DNA from: Podospora bellae-mahoneyi
Taxonomy: Eukaryota; Ascomycota; Sordariomycetes; Sordariales; Podosporaceae
Assembly: GCF_035222275.1 (NCBI RefSeq)
Contig: NC_085884.1
Coordinates: 930,001-994,000, forward strand
DNA: 64,000 bases
Direction of reading: 5' to 3'
Part shown: positions 35,584 to 46,718 of the stretch, one piece after another
Numbering within the stretch: position 1 is the first letter of the stretch
Layout: every line of letters begins with the position of its first letter
The notes under the pieces: generated by a model
Told to the model about the DNA's origin: nothing
Database searches by the model: none
What the model saw: only the letters and a program-made list of their open reading frames with translations
Made by a program: the position numbers and the translations under genes

Positions 35584-37316
35584 ATGGTATTCAATCTGAA
35601 CAAGTTTCCCCTCAAAATCCTGCTAGACATCTGCGAGCTTCTCGGCGATGCGCACGAGCCCAGCCTTCGATGTTTCGAATTGGCCAGCAAGGCCTACTCA
35701 ATTGCCAGTATTTTATTACTTCGCAAAATCACCTTCAACATCACCACTACAACCCAATTTCCAGTCGATATCCAGAAATGCACCTGACTCCTTCAACGAG
35801 ATAAGAATTTCCAAAATGTCCGTCGTCTTGTGTTAGTTGGTTGGGAGCAAACATTCAAGCTACATATCGACAATGAGGATAGCCAGGGGGTCGTAGAGCT
35901 ATCCAGCCTCAACAAATGGCAACTGGGCCCTGCCCTTTCTGTCGACTGGGTCATTCACTATTGGAGGCTCCATGGAATCCCCGAAGACACCGACTTTACT
36001 CGTGGTGCCTTTGCGCACAAAAGAACGGCCGGTACCGTGTACAACGAGGATGCCAAATGGGCGCCACTGGCCGAGTTGATCCGGCTAATGCCAGCGCTGG
36101 CCGATGTCATTTATCAGTGGCCGGTTCAGTTTCCACCCTGCTTGTTGCAGGCCCCCACAGCAAGAAAAATAACCATATCACGCGGCTACATTTACACACC
36201 TTCAAGCTGCAGATGCTGGGCCAACACAACCTTTCTGCCGCACAGAGCATCGCTGGTGACCCTCACGAGCTTGCCCTGATTAGATCGCCTTGCCTTCATG
36301 CTATCTGGCTGGAAGACCACGATGGTAGACTGACGCCTGAACAGGAGAGCGACACCGGCTTGATGGGACGCCAGCTAGATGCACTTGACCAAATTCTTGC
36401 AATAGAGGGCCTAGCACCCAATCTACGTGGGATCCGCTTGGATCATATCCATGCCGACCGCCCCTATCCTTCCTGCTGGCTTCCAGAAGAGGTAGGCCCA
36501 AGGGGCGACAAGGAGCTGCCAATTGCCCTCCAACACTTGGAGTTGAGCTGCCGTATCGACCCTCACAAAATCATGGGCTTTCAAATCCATGACTGGGCTG
36601 AGCTTGTGGACCTGGGCGGTCTTCAGACGCTTAAGCTGACGGTGCCCGTCGCTCTATGCGGTCTCGACAAGCTATCATCTCTGCACTTGCCTGCCCTGTA
36701 AACCTTGAGCTTTCGCTGTTGGAGAAGGCCAGACACCGTATATTTCGCAAAGGTGAAGCGCTTTCTAGGGGGATAGCCGCGGCTCCGGACACCTTTAATT
36801 AGAGGATGGGATGGTCGTGGCGTCAGTCGAAATTGTAACGACACCTTCCGATCTCTCTGACTCGACCATCGCGCAGATTTGCAGTTGCCGTATACGAGGG
36901 CGTCGCTCATATATCCTTCCAAGATTGTGCGCCTGGGCGCATTTTACCCTCGAATCATCACTCTCTCTCTGTCGATTCGCCGCTCCAAAGGAAACGGAGA
37001 CGAGGCCTCGAGGTACAAGGCCATCGATGCCACCTTCCCACGGCTGAAGCGGCTCGCTCTGACACTGGACGCTTTGGTGATGTTGAGCTCACGCCCAGGT
37101 CCCAGATTAGTCGGTCAACAGGCATTATTCGAAGACCACACCATACAGCCCTGGGGATATAACAACAAGCACGCCTCAGAAGTCATGATCAATAGTGCTG
37201 TGGATGACAAGCTCGCAAGACAGACTTTTAACGCAATTGACTCTCCGAGGTTGGAGACGATGATGGTCAGAGCTCAGGGGGGCAAGGACTTCAAGGTACC
37301 CCCAGGGGTGCCATAA
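35584..37316 (+). pseudogene. F-box/LRR-like relic 2
   Basis: Starts at an ATG at 35584 with NLNKFPLKILLDICELLGDA (F-box-like), then meets a TGA at 35785-35787 where CGA (Arg) would restore KCTRLLQRDKNF. The same frame continues: WQLGPALSVDWVIHYWRLHG, then APLAELIRLMPALADVIYQW near 36065. A one-base shift in a C run near 36150 moves the frame to HSKKNNHITRLHLHTFKLQM and on through QILAIEGLAPNLRGIRLDHI and GLQTLKLTVPVALCGLDKLS, with a stop at 36699-36701. A last piece at 36879-37316 has RIITLSLSIRRSKGNGDEAS. It is the longer homologue of the relic at 29.0-30.6 kb. The CGA-to-TGA change is RIP-like; the C-run shift could be a sequencing error. Confidence 0.75.
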
Positions 37317-37679
37317 GACGTGGTCATTGGGCTTCAAGCGCCACCCCGAACGCAGAGACTGCTGCTTTCGCCACATGACAGCGAGCCTTACGCCTTGAAG
37401 CTCTTCAGATAGTTCATGCTCAACCAGTGAACGTGGGTGTCTCCACTGGCTTTGCAGCCCTAAAGATTGTATTATCAACCACCGCGCGGACAGTGGGCTT
37501 GGCATGTCATATGTGTTTCACTATCCATCTTATTTCTCATCAAGTGCTTACCTTCCAGCGGCCTATTCTCAATATGTTGTCTATCGCACAACGTTGACAT
37601 GAAAGCCCTGAGTTGCCACAAAAATACCATCGCACCATGGTCATCGCCACCCGCAGAGCTAGGTACCGAAATAAGATGC

Positions 37680-39604
37680 CTAGAGCTTGGCGCCACCTTC
37701 ATCATCATCATCCTCCTCCTCCTTACGACCGCAAGTGACACTCAACTGACCCATCAATCTGCTGACCTCCTCCACAGACTCTCCCTCCATGCACTCCCCC
37801 TGGTCACCATCAGTCTCACCCTGCACCTCCTCCACCTCCTCCACCTCCTCCAACACCAACCTCCCCCGCCTACCACGACCTTGAACACTCCCACTTCCAC
37901 TACCCACACTCCCATGCAGGCCAGCCTGCGCTTGCATCAACCTCCCCTCTGTCAAACCACCCCTCACGCTCCCCGCAGCTGTGACCGCAGACCCAAACGG
38001 ATTCGAAGGCGTAGCCCGACTATCATGTCTACTCCCCCTCCATCCCCTCCTCTCCACCAACACCCCCTTCACCTCCTTTTTCAGCGTCTTGATCATCTCC
38101 TCAATCACATTCTTCCTCTCCCTCACCAACATTTCCACTGCTTCATTCACCATCCACTCCTGGATGATATCCGCCACCCTCCACTTAGGATACAAATTGC
38201 CGTGTCCCTTTCTCCTATCCACCTTGACGGGAAAAGCCTCAAAGTAAATGTCACACAGCATGCAAGTGGGCTTGGAACAACCGATGTACCTCCCAAATTT
38301 ATCCTCCATGAAGAAATCCCAATGTGCATCCTCCCTGCCAGGGGAAGGGTAAAGGGTCTCCCTGCGGAGGTTGAACAAGAGTGTTACTTCTGCATGGACG
38401 GTGGTGATGCACTTGGGGCCTTTGATGGCATTTTTGAGGCCGGCGTCGAAATCCCTGGCTTGGAGCTGGGGGGAAAAGAAGTCGTAAGCGGCGTGAACTT
38501 CATCGTCGGTGGTGAGGCGGTGGAGGAGGTCTTTGCCTGTGCACATTCTTTCCTTGATCTGGAGGGGGCTAGGGAGCTTAGCTGGGGAGTCGTATGGGAT
38601 GACTTCGGGGGACTCGAAGAGGTCGGGCCATTTTCCGCGGGCGACAATGAAGACGCGGATGGCGAGGGTGTAGGAGTGGAGGCGGCCGATGGCGTGGCGA
38701 GTTTCGATCCAAGGGGAAGCGGGGCTGTCGTTCTCTGGGGACGATTTCGAGACGTTCTCCGAGGAGGGGGCTTTGAGGCGGAGGAAGGAGGCAAAGGAGG
38801 AGGTGTAGGATTTTTTGAGTGCCATGAGGAGGCGGTAGGTCTCTTGGGTGACTGTTGAGGTGAGATGTTAGTTGCGGACAGACTTGGGACGAAGATAACA
38901 TTGGGACCTGGCATGGCACATACAGGACAGGCGATCATGGGGCCAAGAGGCCACCGCTGCCTCGGCAATCGGAAGTAGCTCCTGCAGGCGTCCTGCCATT
39001 GTGACTGGTTTGTGTCAACTTTAGCTCCCATCGATAGATTTCCAGGTGCCAGTAACTTACCCTCAGCACCAGAGTCCTTGGCGCAGCTCTCAAGGCAAAG
39101 TCCAATATTGTTAACCAATGTTCGGAGGTACTTGTACAGGCGCCACCGACAGTACACGATGACCTTCTTCAACAGACTGTCCGAGACGGCCTTGACCTTG
39201 GCTTCGTCTTCCAGATCTTGCCCTTTCATGTTCCCAAGTACTTTCAAGATCTCGTCAGACAAAAACTTCTTGACCTCGGCGATATGTGTCTTGCTGCGAC
39301 TATTAGAGGCAATCCAGTATTCCACCTGACCAGGCTGGACAATCATGACGCTCGTGACGGTGTCTCCCCCATGCTTGGTATCGCAAATTTGCGCAATCTT
39401 GTTGACAAAGCACCTATACAGGGCGCGATCGTCGTCGGGGGTGGTAACAATAGAGTCATCGTCCGGCGTATGGGGGTTCGACACATGGGGAAGTGCATTC
39501 TTCAGGGCACAGAAGAGGTGAATGGCCCCATAAAGCCGCTTTGCCTGGCTGGGAGCTAGCGGGACGGGTGTGGAGGGTTGAGCGGGGAGTGTTGCGCTGG
39601 GCAT
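37680..39604 (-). CDS. OTT_1508-like deaminase-domain protein 1
   Basis: Exons 39604-39061, 39004-38924 and 38851-37680 join (gtaagt and gtatgt donors, both phase 1) to 598 residues. The start MPSATLPAQPSTP is the first ATG in frame. The N-terminal part (LYRCFVNKIAQICDTKHGGD, then TVTSVMIVQPGQVEYWIAS) is conserved in the paralogue at 44.9 kb. The deaminase domain carries TVHAEV (His ~361, Glu ~363) and SKPTCMLCDIYFEAF (Cys ~405 and ~408), the HxE...CxxC zinc set of the cytidine-deaminase superfamily as seen in fungal OTT_1508-like proteins. The tail is Arg/Gly-rich, then acidic. Substrate is unknown; nucleic-acid or nucleotide deamination is predicted from the superfamily only. It is transcribed away from the C2H2 gene at 40.8 kb, across a 1.2-kb spacer. 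Confidence 0.9.
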
Positions 39605-40834
39605 GTTGAGGGAATGTTTGGACGGAACGAAGGGGGTCAGAAGATAATTCAGTGAAGGATTTGAGATGTTTCGATGAGCAACTGGATTAAGAACCGTGAT
39701 CTGGTTAGTAGAGCACACGAAACGAGAATGATGGGAGAAGAAACTTGAAATTTATAATCATCCCACCATCTCAGCTAGGGACCTGGTGATGTCGTCTGTC
39801 GTCTTCGCATTGTCCGTATGCCCCTCTCCCCTCTATGCCTCTTTGGCGGGAGGATACAGGAAATCTGCCTCGAACAGAGTTGGGTCGCAACCTGGGCCAA
39901 CTCACTTGTCAGTGATTGGAGGATTGGCTGGTTGGATGACCACATCGCTCGACCCATCACCAACCAAAGGTTTCAAGGCGTGCATCGGCAACAAACAGAA
40001 CGAAGAGTCGTGAAATGACGGTCAGTTTTGTTCTTTGAGATTCTGGCAGGAAAGCAGAAGTTTGTGGGCGAGCTGTGGCAGAATGATTGACTTGTGGGGG
40101 GTCGGTCCAATGATAACAGTTCGACTGGGTCCAGTTGGCGTTCCGCCGTGTCACCGTGGCAGCACTGTCTTGCATGCCGAGACTGTGGGCCTCGGCCTCG
40201 GTGCATGTTCCGGCAGTGCGCTAACCATGCCGGCGCGCAGGTTGCCTTGGAGGCATAGAGACCCCGTTGCGGGCCTCAAGCCCGCTCCTCCCAGAACAGT
40301 GATGCCTCCGGATTGCGAACCACGGTGGCCAGCACAGTGTTCCTCGGCCAGCTGATTTGGGCTTAGTATTTGAGTAACCGTATTTGCCCCTGAAACGGAA
40401 TGTCAGTTGCCTTGGAGGGTCCAGTGGAACACGCGCTGGGTTTGCATCTACCTTATGTAATGCTCAAGTTGTCACGGAGAAGTTCGACATTGCGAAACTA
40501 GGGAGCACCGAGCGGTAAGGGAACGATGTCGAATGACCTTTGGTTGCAACACTGTTACTGACCGGTGGTGTGGGAACGATAGTCGCCATCGGCTGCTACT
40601 GTCACCAACTCAACCAACACATTTGTCCTCATCCCCACATCACAATACTTTTACTTGACGCTAAACGTTCTGCAGGCTTGCAAATTGGCATGCTTGAGTT
40701 TCTGTAAGTCCCACACCCATTGTTACTAGGGATAAGGGTCTCAGATGGGAGGGAAGCCAGGCGAGGTTGGGATTTCGGAACAGCAGTGGTAACGGTCCAG
40801 GTCGAATAGTACATTTTCACAGGTCCCTCAGCCT
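39605..40834. other. Shared divergent promoter region of deaminase 1 and C2H2 gene 1
   Basis: No convincing coding frame. The 1.2-kb spacer separates the start codons of two divergent genes, mirroring the 0.9-kb spacer between C2H2 gene 2 and deaminase 2. I could not identify a shared operator by eye. Confidence 0.4.
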
Positions 40835-42089
40835 ATGTTTGGTGCCTTTTCCTGCGGCAACATCGCAGACCAGGGTGCTGAAAGCGAATCGGACCGGGCC
40901 TGCCCTGACACTATTAGTGCTTTGCATCCAGATTGCCACTGGTTCCCCATGCCTTCTAGCAGGGTGTCCAAAGGAAAACAGCGAGCATCGGAATGGGCGC
41001 CTTACGACCACCCCTCTTCTCTAATGGGTCATGAAATGTACGAGGAGCTTGTTCCGGGGCAGGGGGGCATCGATCCCAGGCTCCTACAAAATGACTTCGC
41101 TCCGGCACCACCTGAACCTTTGGACTATCCAGCTGGGCCGACTGAGTACATGGCTCCGGCTGAGGCCCAGCACGATAAACCAGCTCTATTTCCATCCATA
41201 CATGTTATAGGAAGCGCTCAGATTGACTACACCAACGACTACCGCGACGCTCAGAATCAATTTCACACGTCCCAGGTCGACAGTTTTGTGCCATCTTATC
41301 CTTCGAGTTCCAGCCACGAGTCTTAGTACTCCACGGCCCAACAGAACTCGAGTGTGCCTGCAACTTTGGATCTTGCAGCACAACAAGAAGCACAAACTGA
41401 CCAAGACTTGCGACTTTTCTTATCCGACCTTTCAGTTTCGAATCCACTTTTCACCGCTTCTGGGACAGCTTCAACGATTCCTTCCACCACTCCTTACACC
41501 TACCAAACGTTCGACACCAACAACAGCCAACTCCCCTGCACAATCATTCCTACCGCAATGACGTCTCATGATATTGCACACACCAGTTACGAAGAACAGG
41601 GCTACTCAGTGGACCCCAGTCTCTACCAACTTGAAGACACCTCTTACTACACGGCTGGCGAAGCTTCTACTTCCTATGCACAGCCCTATTCACAAGAACC
41701 CAACACCACCGAAGCCTCGTCGACCAGCTCTGACCCCAATAAATGTTATGTTTGTGGAAAGTCCTACAAGCGGAAATGTGATCTTGAGTTCGTCCACCCT
41801 GCATCACGCATCCTCTGAGTCTTCTTTAGCTGACACCCCACCCACAAACAGCAAGCATATGAACAATCACACCAAACGCCGCCAGTGCCCTTTCGACGAC
41901 TGTGAAGGTGGTGGAGCCGAGACTAAAGACCTCAATCGACACCTGTGGACTCACCATCCCCAATATGCCTCTGCAAAAAACATCCCCAAAGACGAGGAGT
42001 GGTGCGGCTTCCAAGGGTGCGGGTATCATGGACGTCGGGACAATGTGAAGAGACATAGGGACAACCATAACCACTGGCCTCCGGCGTAA
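40835..42089 (+). CDS. C2H2 zinc-finger regulator 1, with an in-frame TAG
   Basis: Exons 40835-41787 and 41852-42089 join with phase 2 (KRKCDLDKHMNNHTKRRQCP) and give 396 codons before the stop, but a TAG at 41324-41326 (context GAG TCT TAG TAC) interrupts the frame at about codon 164. Past it the frame stays open for 154 codons with typical Ser/Thr/Gln-rich activator composition. Three fingers follow: CYVCGKSYKRKCDLDKHMNN, CPFDDCEGGGAETKDLNRH and WCGFQGCGYHGRRDNVKRH. It should be a nuclear DNA-binding protein. A start at 40949 (MPSSRVSKGKQRAS) is an alternative. The TAG may be a nonsense mutation (CAG to TAG), part of an unrecognised 51-bp intron with a poor donor, or an RNA-editing site. 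The finger layout matches gene 2 at 43.0 kb. Confidence 0.7.
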
Positions 42090-42996
42090 GAGAAGACAGT
42101 TGTGCTTGGGGTCATTGGATACAATATTGGGTTCTCAATGGTTTTGCACCAAGTCATGACTTTCTGGGCATCATTCTGCTTCTTTGAAGGTTGTTATGCT
42201 GGTTTTCCTCTTGTTTCCTTTTGATGAAGGCTTTTTGATGAAGGCTTGTTATGACTCATGAAGACACGGTGATACCTCTACTCCTGTTTTAGCTTTGGCT
42301 TTTATGTCTCCACTCTTTCTTTGGGACCATTCTTGGAGCCCATTCTTGCCCACTTTTCATGTTTTTGAGCTTTTCTTGGTTGTTTTTTGAGCTTGGACGA
42401 AGACCAGGGCCTTTCTTTAGACAGATATTTCCTACAATGCAACAACCCCCCCTTTGCACTTTGGATTTGGCTTTTGCAAAGAAAGAGAAAACTCAGTATC
42501 CGCAAACACTGGCCGGGGTCTACATTCACCCAACTAACGATATAGGGCTGACACCAAGCAAGAACTGTGCTGCCTTGTGGCCAAGAAACATCACCGCCAG
42601 TCGTTGAGGGCTAACGGACCCGCACACTGCAGTCGACTGCACCTTTTGCAGAGATGTACGATTGGGTACTCTGGAATGGTGGCTGGGCAGGTCTTTCACG
42701 AGACGAAGTGGAATGTTATCATTGGGGGAAGGGGGGGTAACTGCTGAGTGGTGGAGTTTGAGGAAACATACATCATCGTCAGGCTCTACAGTGAGAAGGT
42801 CTCAAGACGGCACATGGAAATAACAAACACACTTTGAGTGTATCTCTAGACAAACTGACAAGACAACTTGAAGAATCCTTCCCTCTGACGTAAATCTGGG
42901 TCATAACATCATCACGAAATGCCAACTTAAACAAGAAAGCAAAACAAGCAGCAACCCATGCGTGTATATTTCCAATCTTTGGAACAAAACACCCTA
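42090..42996. other. Convergent spacer between the two C2H2 genes
   Basis: 3' ends of both zinc-finger genes face each other here. The region is T-rich with short direct repeats (TTTTGATGAAGGCTT near 42220-42245). No gene is visible; the mirror axis of the four-gene block lies here. Confidence 0.45.
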
Positions 42997-44019
42997 TCAA
43001 CGACGGCCATGCACAAGCATATGTCGCTTCATGTTGTCCGCCCTCTGAGTCCGTCCGCAGATCTCGCACCTCTTCTTGTGTCTTTGGACCCTCTTATCAG
43101 CACGAACATCAGCACGGTCACCATGGCTCTTAAGTTTGTGGCGATCCAGATCCTTCTGCTCTGCAAATCCTTTGCCACAGATGTTGCACTCTGTTGGCCT
43201 GCGATGATTTTTTTGATGCTTTCTCAGCGTACCGGGCAGATCGAACGGTTTTGATCCTTTACACCCAAGATAGAGACAGTAGAATTTCCCGTCAATCATT
43301 GTGTACGGAACTTCAGATTTGGCCGGGTTGGTTTGGCTGGGTGGCTCGGTCATCGAGGCGGGGAGGGGATAGACGATAAGATCATGTGCGTTTGCAGCAG
43401 GGAAAAGGTCGTTTGGCGTAGGCAGCACATTGATCTGGTGTGTGAAATTTGCCGACAGGGTGTCGTTGACGGGGTCGTTGAAGAAAAACAGGAGGTCGTC
43501 GGGTAATGTTGAATCGGAACCATATTCTGACTCGTCTGCTGTCAAGATGGTTGAATTGCTGGATATCTCGGATGATTGAGACGAAGAGCAAGGAAATCCG
43601 AACCCATTGTCAGGTGGCGTGTGAAATGAGACTACGGCAAGTTCTGGAGTGGAAACGCTAGCTGAATATCCGTGTGGCGAGCTCTAAGAGCTCAGTACTG
43701 GGACTTCAGTGCACATCTCCGCTACAGAATGCGGAACGTGGGCCAAGGGGTCAAAAGAGCCCCCATCATAAGTAATTTCATGGTTGCTAGTTGCAACTTC
43801 TAGGCCTCGTTGCATCATCAGAAGCGATGGGTTCACCGTTACACCTTCGTCAACGTTTTGGGAGAAGGTGTATGGCTCCATCGCCATCGCCTGTGAGCCA
43901 AGTCCAACCCCTTGCCCTTGAAGGGGAAGGTCAACAATCCAAGGATGCCCCTCATTTTGTTCTGTGAAAGCATCTGATTCGGAAACCCAGTTTGGGGACT
44001 GGTAACTGTATACACGCAA
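42997..44019 (-). CDS. C2H2 zinc-finger regulator 2, with an in-frame TAG
   Basis: One frame runs 44019 to 42997 with a single TAG at 43686-43684 (context AGC TCT TAG AGC). The region after it reads SSPHGYSASVSTPELAVVSF onward to TADESEYGSDSTLPDDLLFF. Fingers: FYCLYLGCKGSKPFDLPG with TLRKHQKNH, then ECNICGKGFAEQKDLDRHKL, then RCEICGRTQRADNMKRHMLV. The layout (KDLxRH in finger 2, RxDNxKRH in finger 3) matches gene 1. No ATG opens the frame at 44019. A short 5' exon (ATG near 44088, gtgagt donor) is visible but joins out of frame, so the start is unresolved. An upstream ATG-proximal start after the TAG at 43545 would give a 182-residue fingers-only protein. A cryptic intron ending at the CTTAG is an alternative explanation of the TAG. 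Confidence 0.65.
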
Positions 44020-44874
44020 CCCCTGTGATTAGCAACTTGACGCTCCTTGGTGAGACAGAGGTGGTACTCACTGGTGGTCAGACATCACCGGCGGTACAGG
44101 AAACACCTGGAGAGGTGCCAGAACAGCAGCCGTGATCGTATCAGACTCGGATGAATGTATAGGTACCCTGTCAATCAAGGTGGAACGAGCTAGGTGTGTG
44201 GTGTGCAGCTCGGGAGCTGCAAAGAGATGGTGGAGATGGAGGAGCACACGATCCCAGCAGCAGCGCAGAAGAATGCCAGCTCAAATACCGACCAAGCTCT
44301 TTCCGTTTGCTAATCCTCCGCTGCACAGATTGGAAACAGCAGGAACCTTCCCCGTCGTCTGCAGCCAGATTTGTTTGGCAGTTTCGGTTGTAAGGCTCCA
44401 AGGCACCCAATGGATCGAAACAACGTCACACAGATGAGGATGTCGCACGCGGCCCGCGAGAGGGAGGGTTACATCGAGGTAGGCCTACTGCAGAAATATG
44501 GCCTACTGCATTAGTGCCGCCTACCGCAGCTCTTTACGTTGCATTCAAACCAATCGATCATCTCTGGCATGCCGCGTCGGTCCATATTGGAACCCTCCGG
44601 GTTGTACGATCTCAGTGGGGCTTAAAAATACACAGCCTATCTTGTTTGCTACCTACGTGATCATCCTGGACCACTGACAAAGCAGTGATCGAATTGCAAA
44701 GTGTGGATTTGTTCAGATGTTTGGCATGTCGGTCTTCAACAAAAATATACATCAAGTAAGTGCTAGATCTCTACTCTCGGCAATTTTCAAAATTGAATCT
44801 CTTCCGTCGACTTCACAGCTACGAACGTACTGAGTAGCTACTTGGCTGCTATTCTTTTAGTAGATTCAAACATC
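44020..44874. other. Shared divergent promoter region of C2H2 gene 2 and deaminase 2
   Basis: Contains a likely 5' exon of the minus-strand zinc-finger gene (ATG about 44088) and otherwise no coding signal. Mirrors the spacer at 39.6-40.8 kb. Confidence 0.4.
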
Positions 44875-46512
44875 ATGAGTTCAGTGGAAAAAACAGCCAT
44901 CATATTGCCACCCAGCGTGCGCAAACAATTTTACGAGGCCCTCATGATCATTTGCAGCATGATTCACATTCTTTCAAGAACAGAAAACGGCACCAGGTCC
45001 CCGAGTCCTGACCTCGAGGGGGTTGCTGACAAGAACTCGCAAGGAACCTTTTTCTGTTTCGTGAACAAGCTTAGCCAGGTGTGCGACAGTGAGAGAGGGG
45101 GCGATACCGTCACCGCCTTTTCGGTCTTGCAACCGGACATCATCGAGTATCGCTTCACTTCAAACCGCAGAACGGAAATAAGTTTCCAGACAAAAACCCG
45201 GTTTGTGACAAAGCTTCTGAATACCGTTGGGGGAATTTCAGGTCCCGAGCTCCAGGAGGCGCGACGCAATGGAGAGGACTCCCTTCTGTCCTTGACTCTG
45301 ATGCAGCAAATACTCGAGTTCAACCGTCCCCGCATTACAAAGCCACATCAACTACCAAATAGCCAGACACCTCGAATTCTGCGCCAATGCCTGCACGGAT
45401 TCAGACGTAGCGACTCTTCAAAGAGCACTCAAGACTTTGGCTGATGCTTCTCTCGCGCCACTCTTATCTAATTGCGAATGTGGGTATCATAAGGTTTGGA
45501 GAAAGCTACAGGCTTCGTAACGTCACAAGACCATTACTGACCCCGTTCCAGTTGCCATTAAATGCCAGCTTCTTCTCCGTACCATTAGCAAGATCTTCCG
45601 GAATCCCCACGTCAAGGAATACCTCCGGGAACGTACCCGCGAAGATCGAGAAGAGGCCAACAAGACACCCTGGACTGAAGTTTACCACTCTCTTGGCCGC
45701 TTGCAGTCTTACACGATCGCCGTCGCAATTTTCATCACCGCACGCCAGCGCTGGCCCGAACTCTTCGACCCTGGATTCAAAGTGACCCACGTCCCCTCCA
45801 GCACGCCCGCTCCTCCTCCCTCAATCAGAGGCTCTCCGGAACGTATCCTCTCACGACTGACCACAAAGGAGGCCGTTCTCAAAGCTTTCAAAGAGGGCAC
45901 CACCGACGCAGCCGGCCACCAGTCCCACCTCACTGATCTGACCACACAGCTCGAAAGCACCATCCGATCCAAGTGCAAGAAATTCCACCCCATCGTTCAC
46001 GCCGAAGTTCACCTTGCCGATCATATCCTCCGCGAGTTACGCACAAACAACTCAGGACTTCGTTTCTACAACGAAGCCGCCTTCGGTCGGTATATTGGCA
46101 CCTCTAAGCCAACTTGTCGCCTTTGCCACTTGTACTTTACCTGTCCATTGATCTCTTCAACAGGTCGCATTCAGGTCCGTTCTAGTTCCCAAAACTACTA
46201 CCATAACTGGCGGGTTCCACACGTATATTCGGAGGACGGCGCCGAGGCACAAGGATGAAGAACGAGGTGATGGAGTGGATGATTAAGAGCGTGAAGCCGG
46301 AGGCGATAAGGACGGTGGTGGATAAGTTTGCGGTGAGGAAGGGGCATGATAGTAACACGGACCCTTCCGTGCCAAATACAGAGTTAGTTGCTTCTATGCA
46401 GGTTGGTCATGGGCGGAGCCAGTCTGGTTCTGGTGAATCTGTGAGAAGGCTGGGCGCGATGGATGATATAATTGCTAGTTTTGGGGGGATTAGGGTGAGT
46501 GCTGAGGAGTAG
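44875..46512 (+). pseudogene. OTT_1508-like deaminase 2, frameshifted
   Basis: Starts at the ATG at 44875 (MSSVEKTAIILPPSVRKQ). FCFVNKLSQVCDSERGGDTV corresponds to FVNKIAQICDTKHGGDTV of deaminase 1. A one-base loss (or two-base gain) near 45340 shifts PRIT to HINYQIARHLEFCANACTDS. An intron 45480-45551 with a gtgggt donor matches the position and phase of intron 2 in deaminase 1. The domain is intact after it: HPIVHAEVHLADHILREL and RYIGTSKPTCRLCHLYF keep the HxE and CxxC residues. A second break near 46250 separates NWRVPHVYSEDGAEAQG from KNEVMEWMIKSVKPEAI. The gene ends at a TAG at 46510-46512. It is transcribed away from C2H2 gene 2. Either it is dead or two base-call errors are present. 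Confidence 0.8.
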
Positions 46513-46718
46513 AGTGTGCAGCCCCTTCACCTCGTCATTTTCCCACTCATTTTCAGAGCGTATCAGGTGTTTTTCAGTCCGCACTGCGGCATGTCTATTC
46601 CAATCTAAGCAGCATCAAGCCAGCTACATCAATTCTAAACAGTAACCCAACGCCATGTTACACTTAACACCGTCCAATGCAAACGCCCAACTCCTCAGAA
46701 AGACACGGTCAATACCGC

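Noticed and set aside
45420-45700. Intron of deaminase 2 starting at AAG-gtttgg (45498)
   Set aside because: It leaves the deaminase domain out of frame. The gtgggt donor at 45480 restores the frame and matches the intron of deaminase 1.
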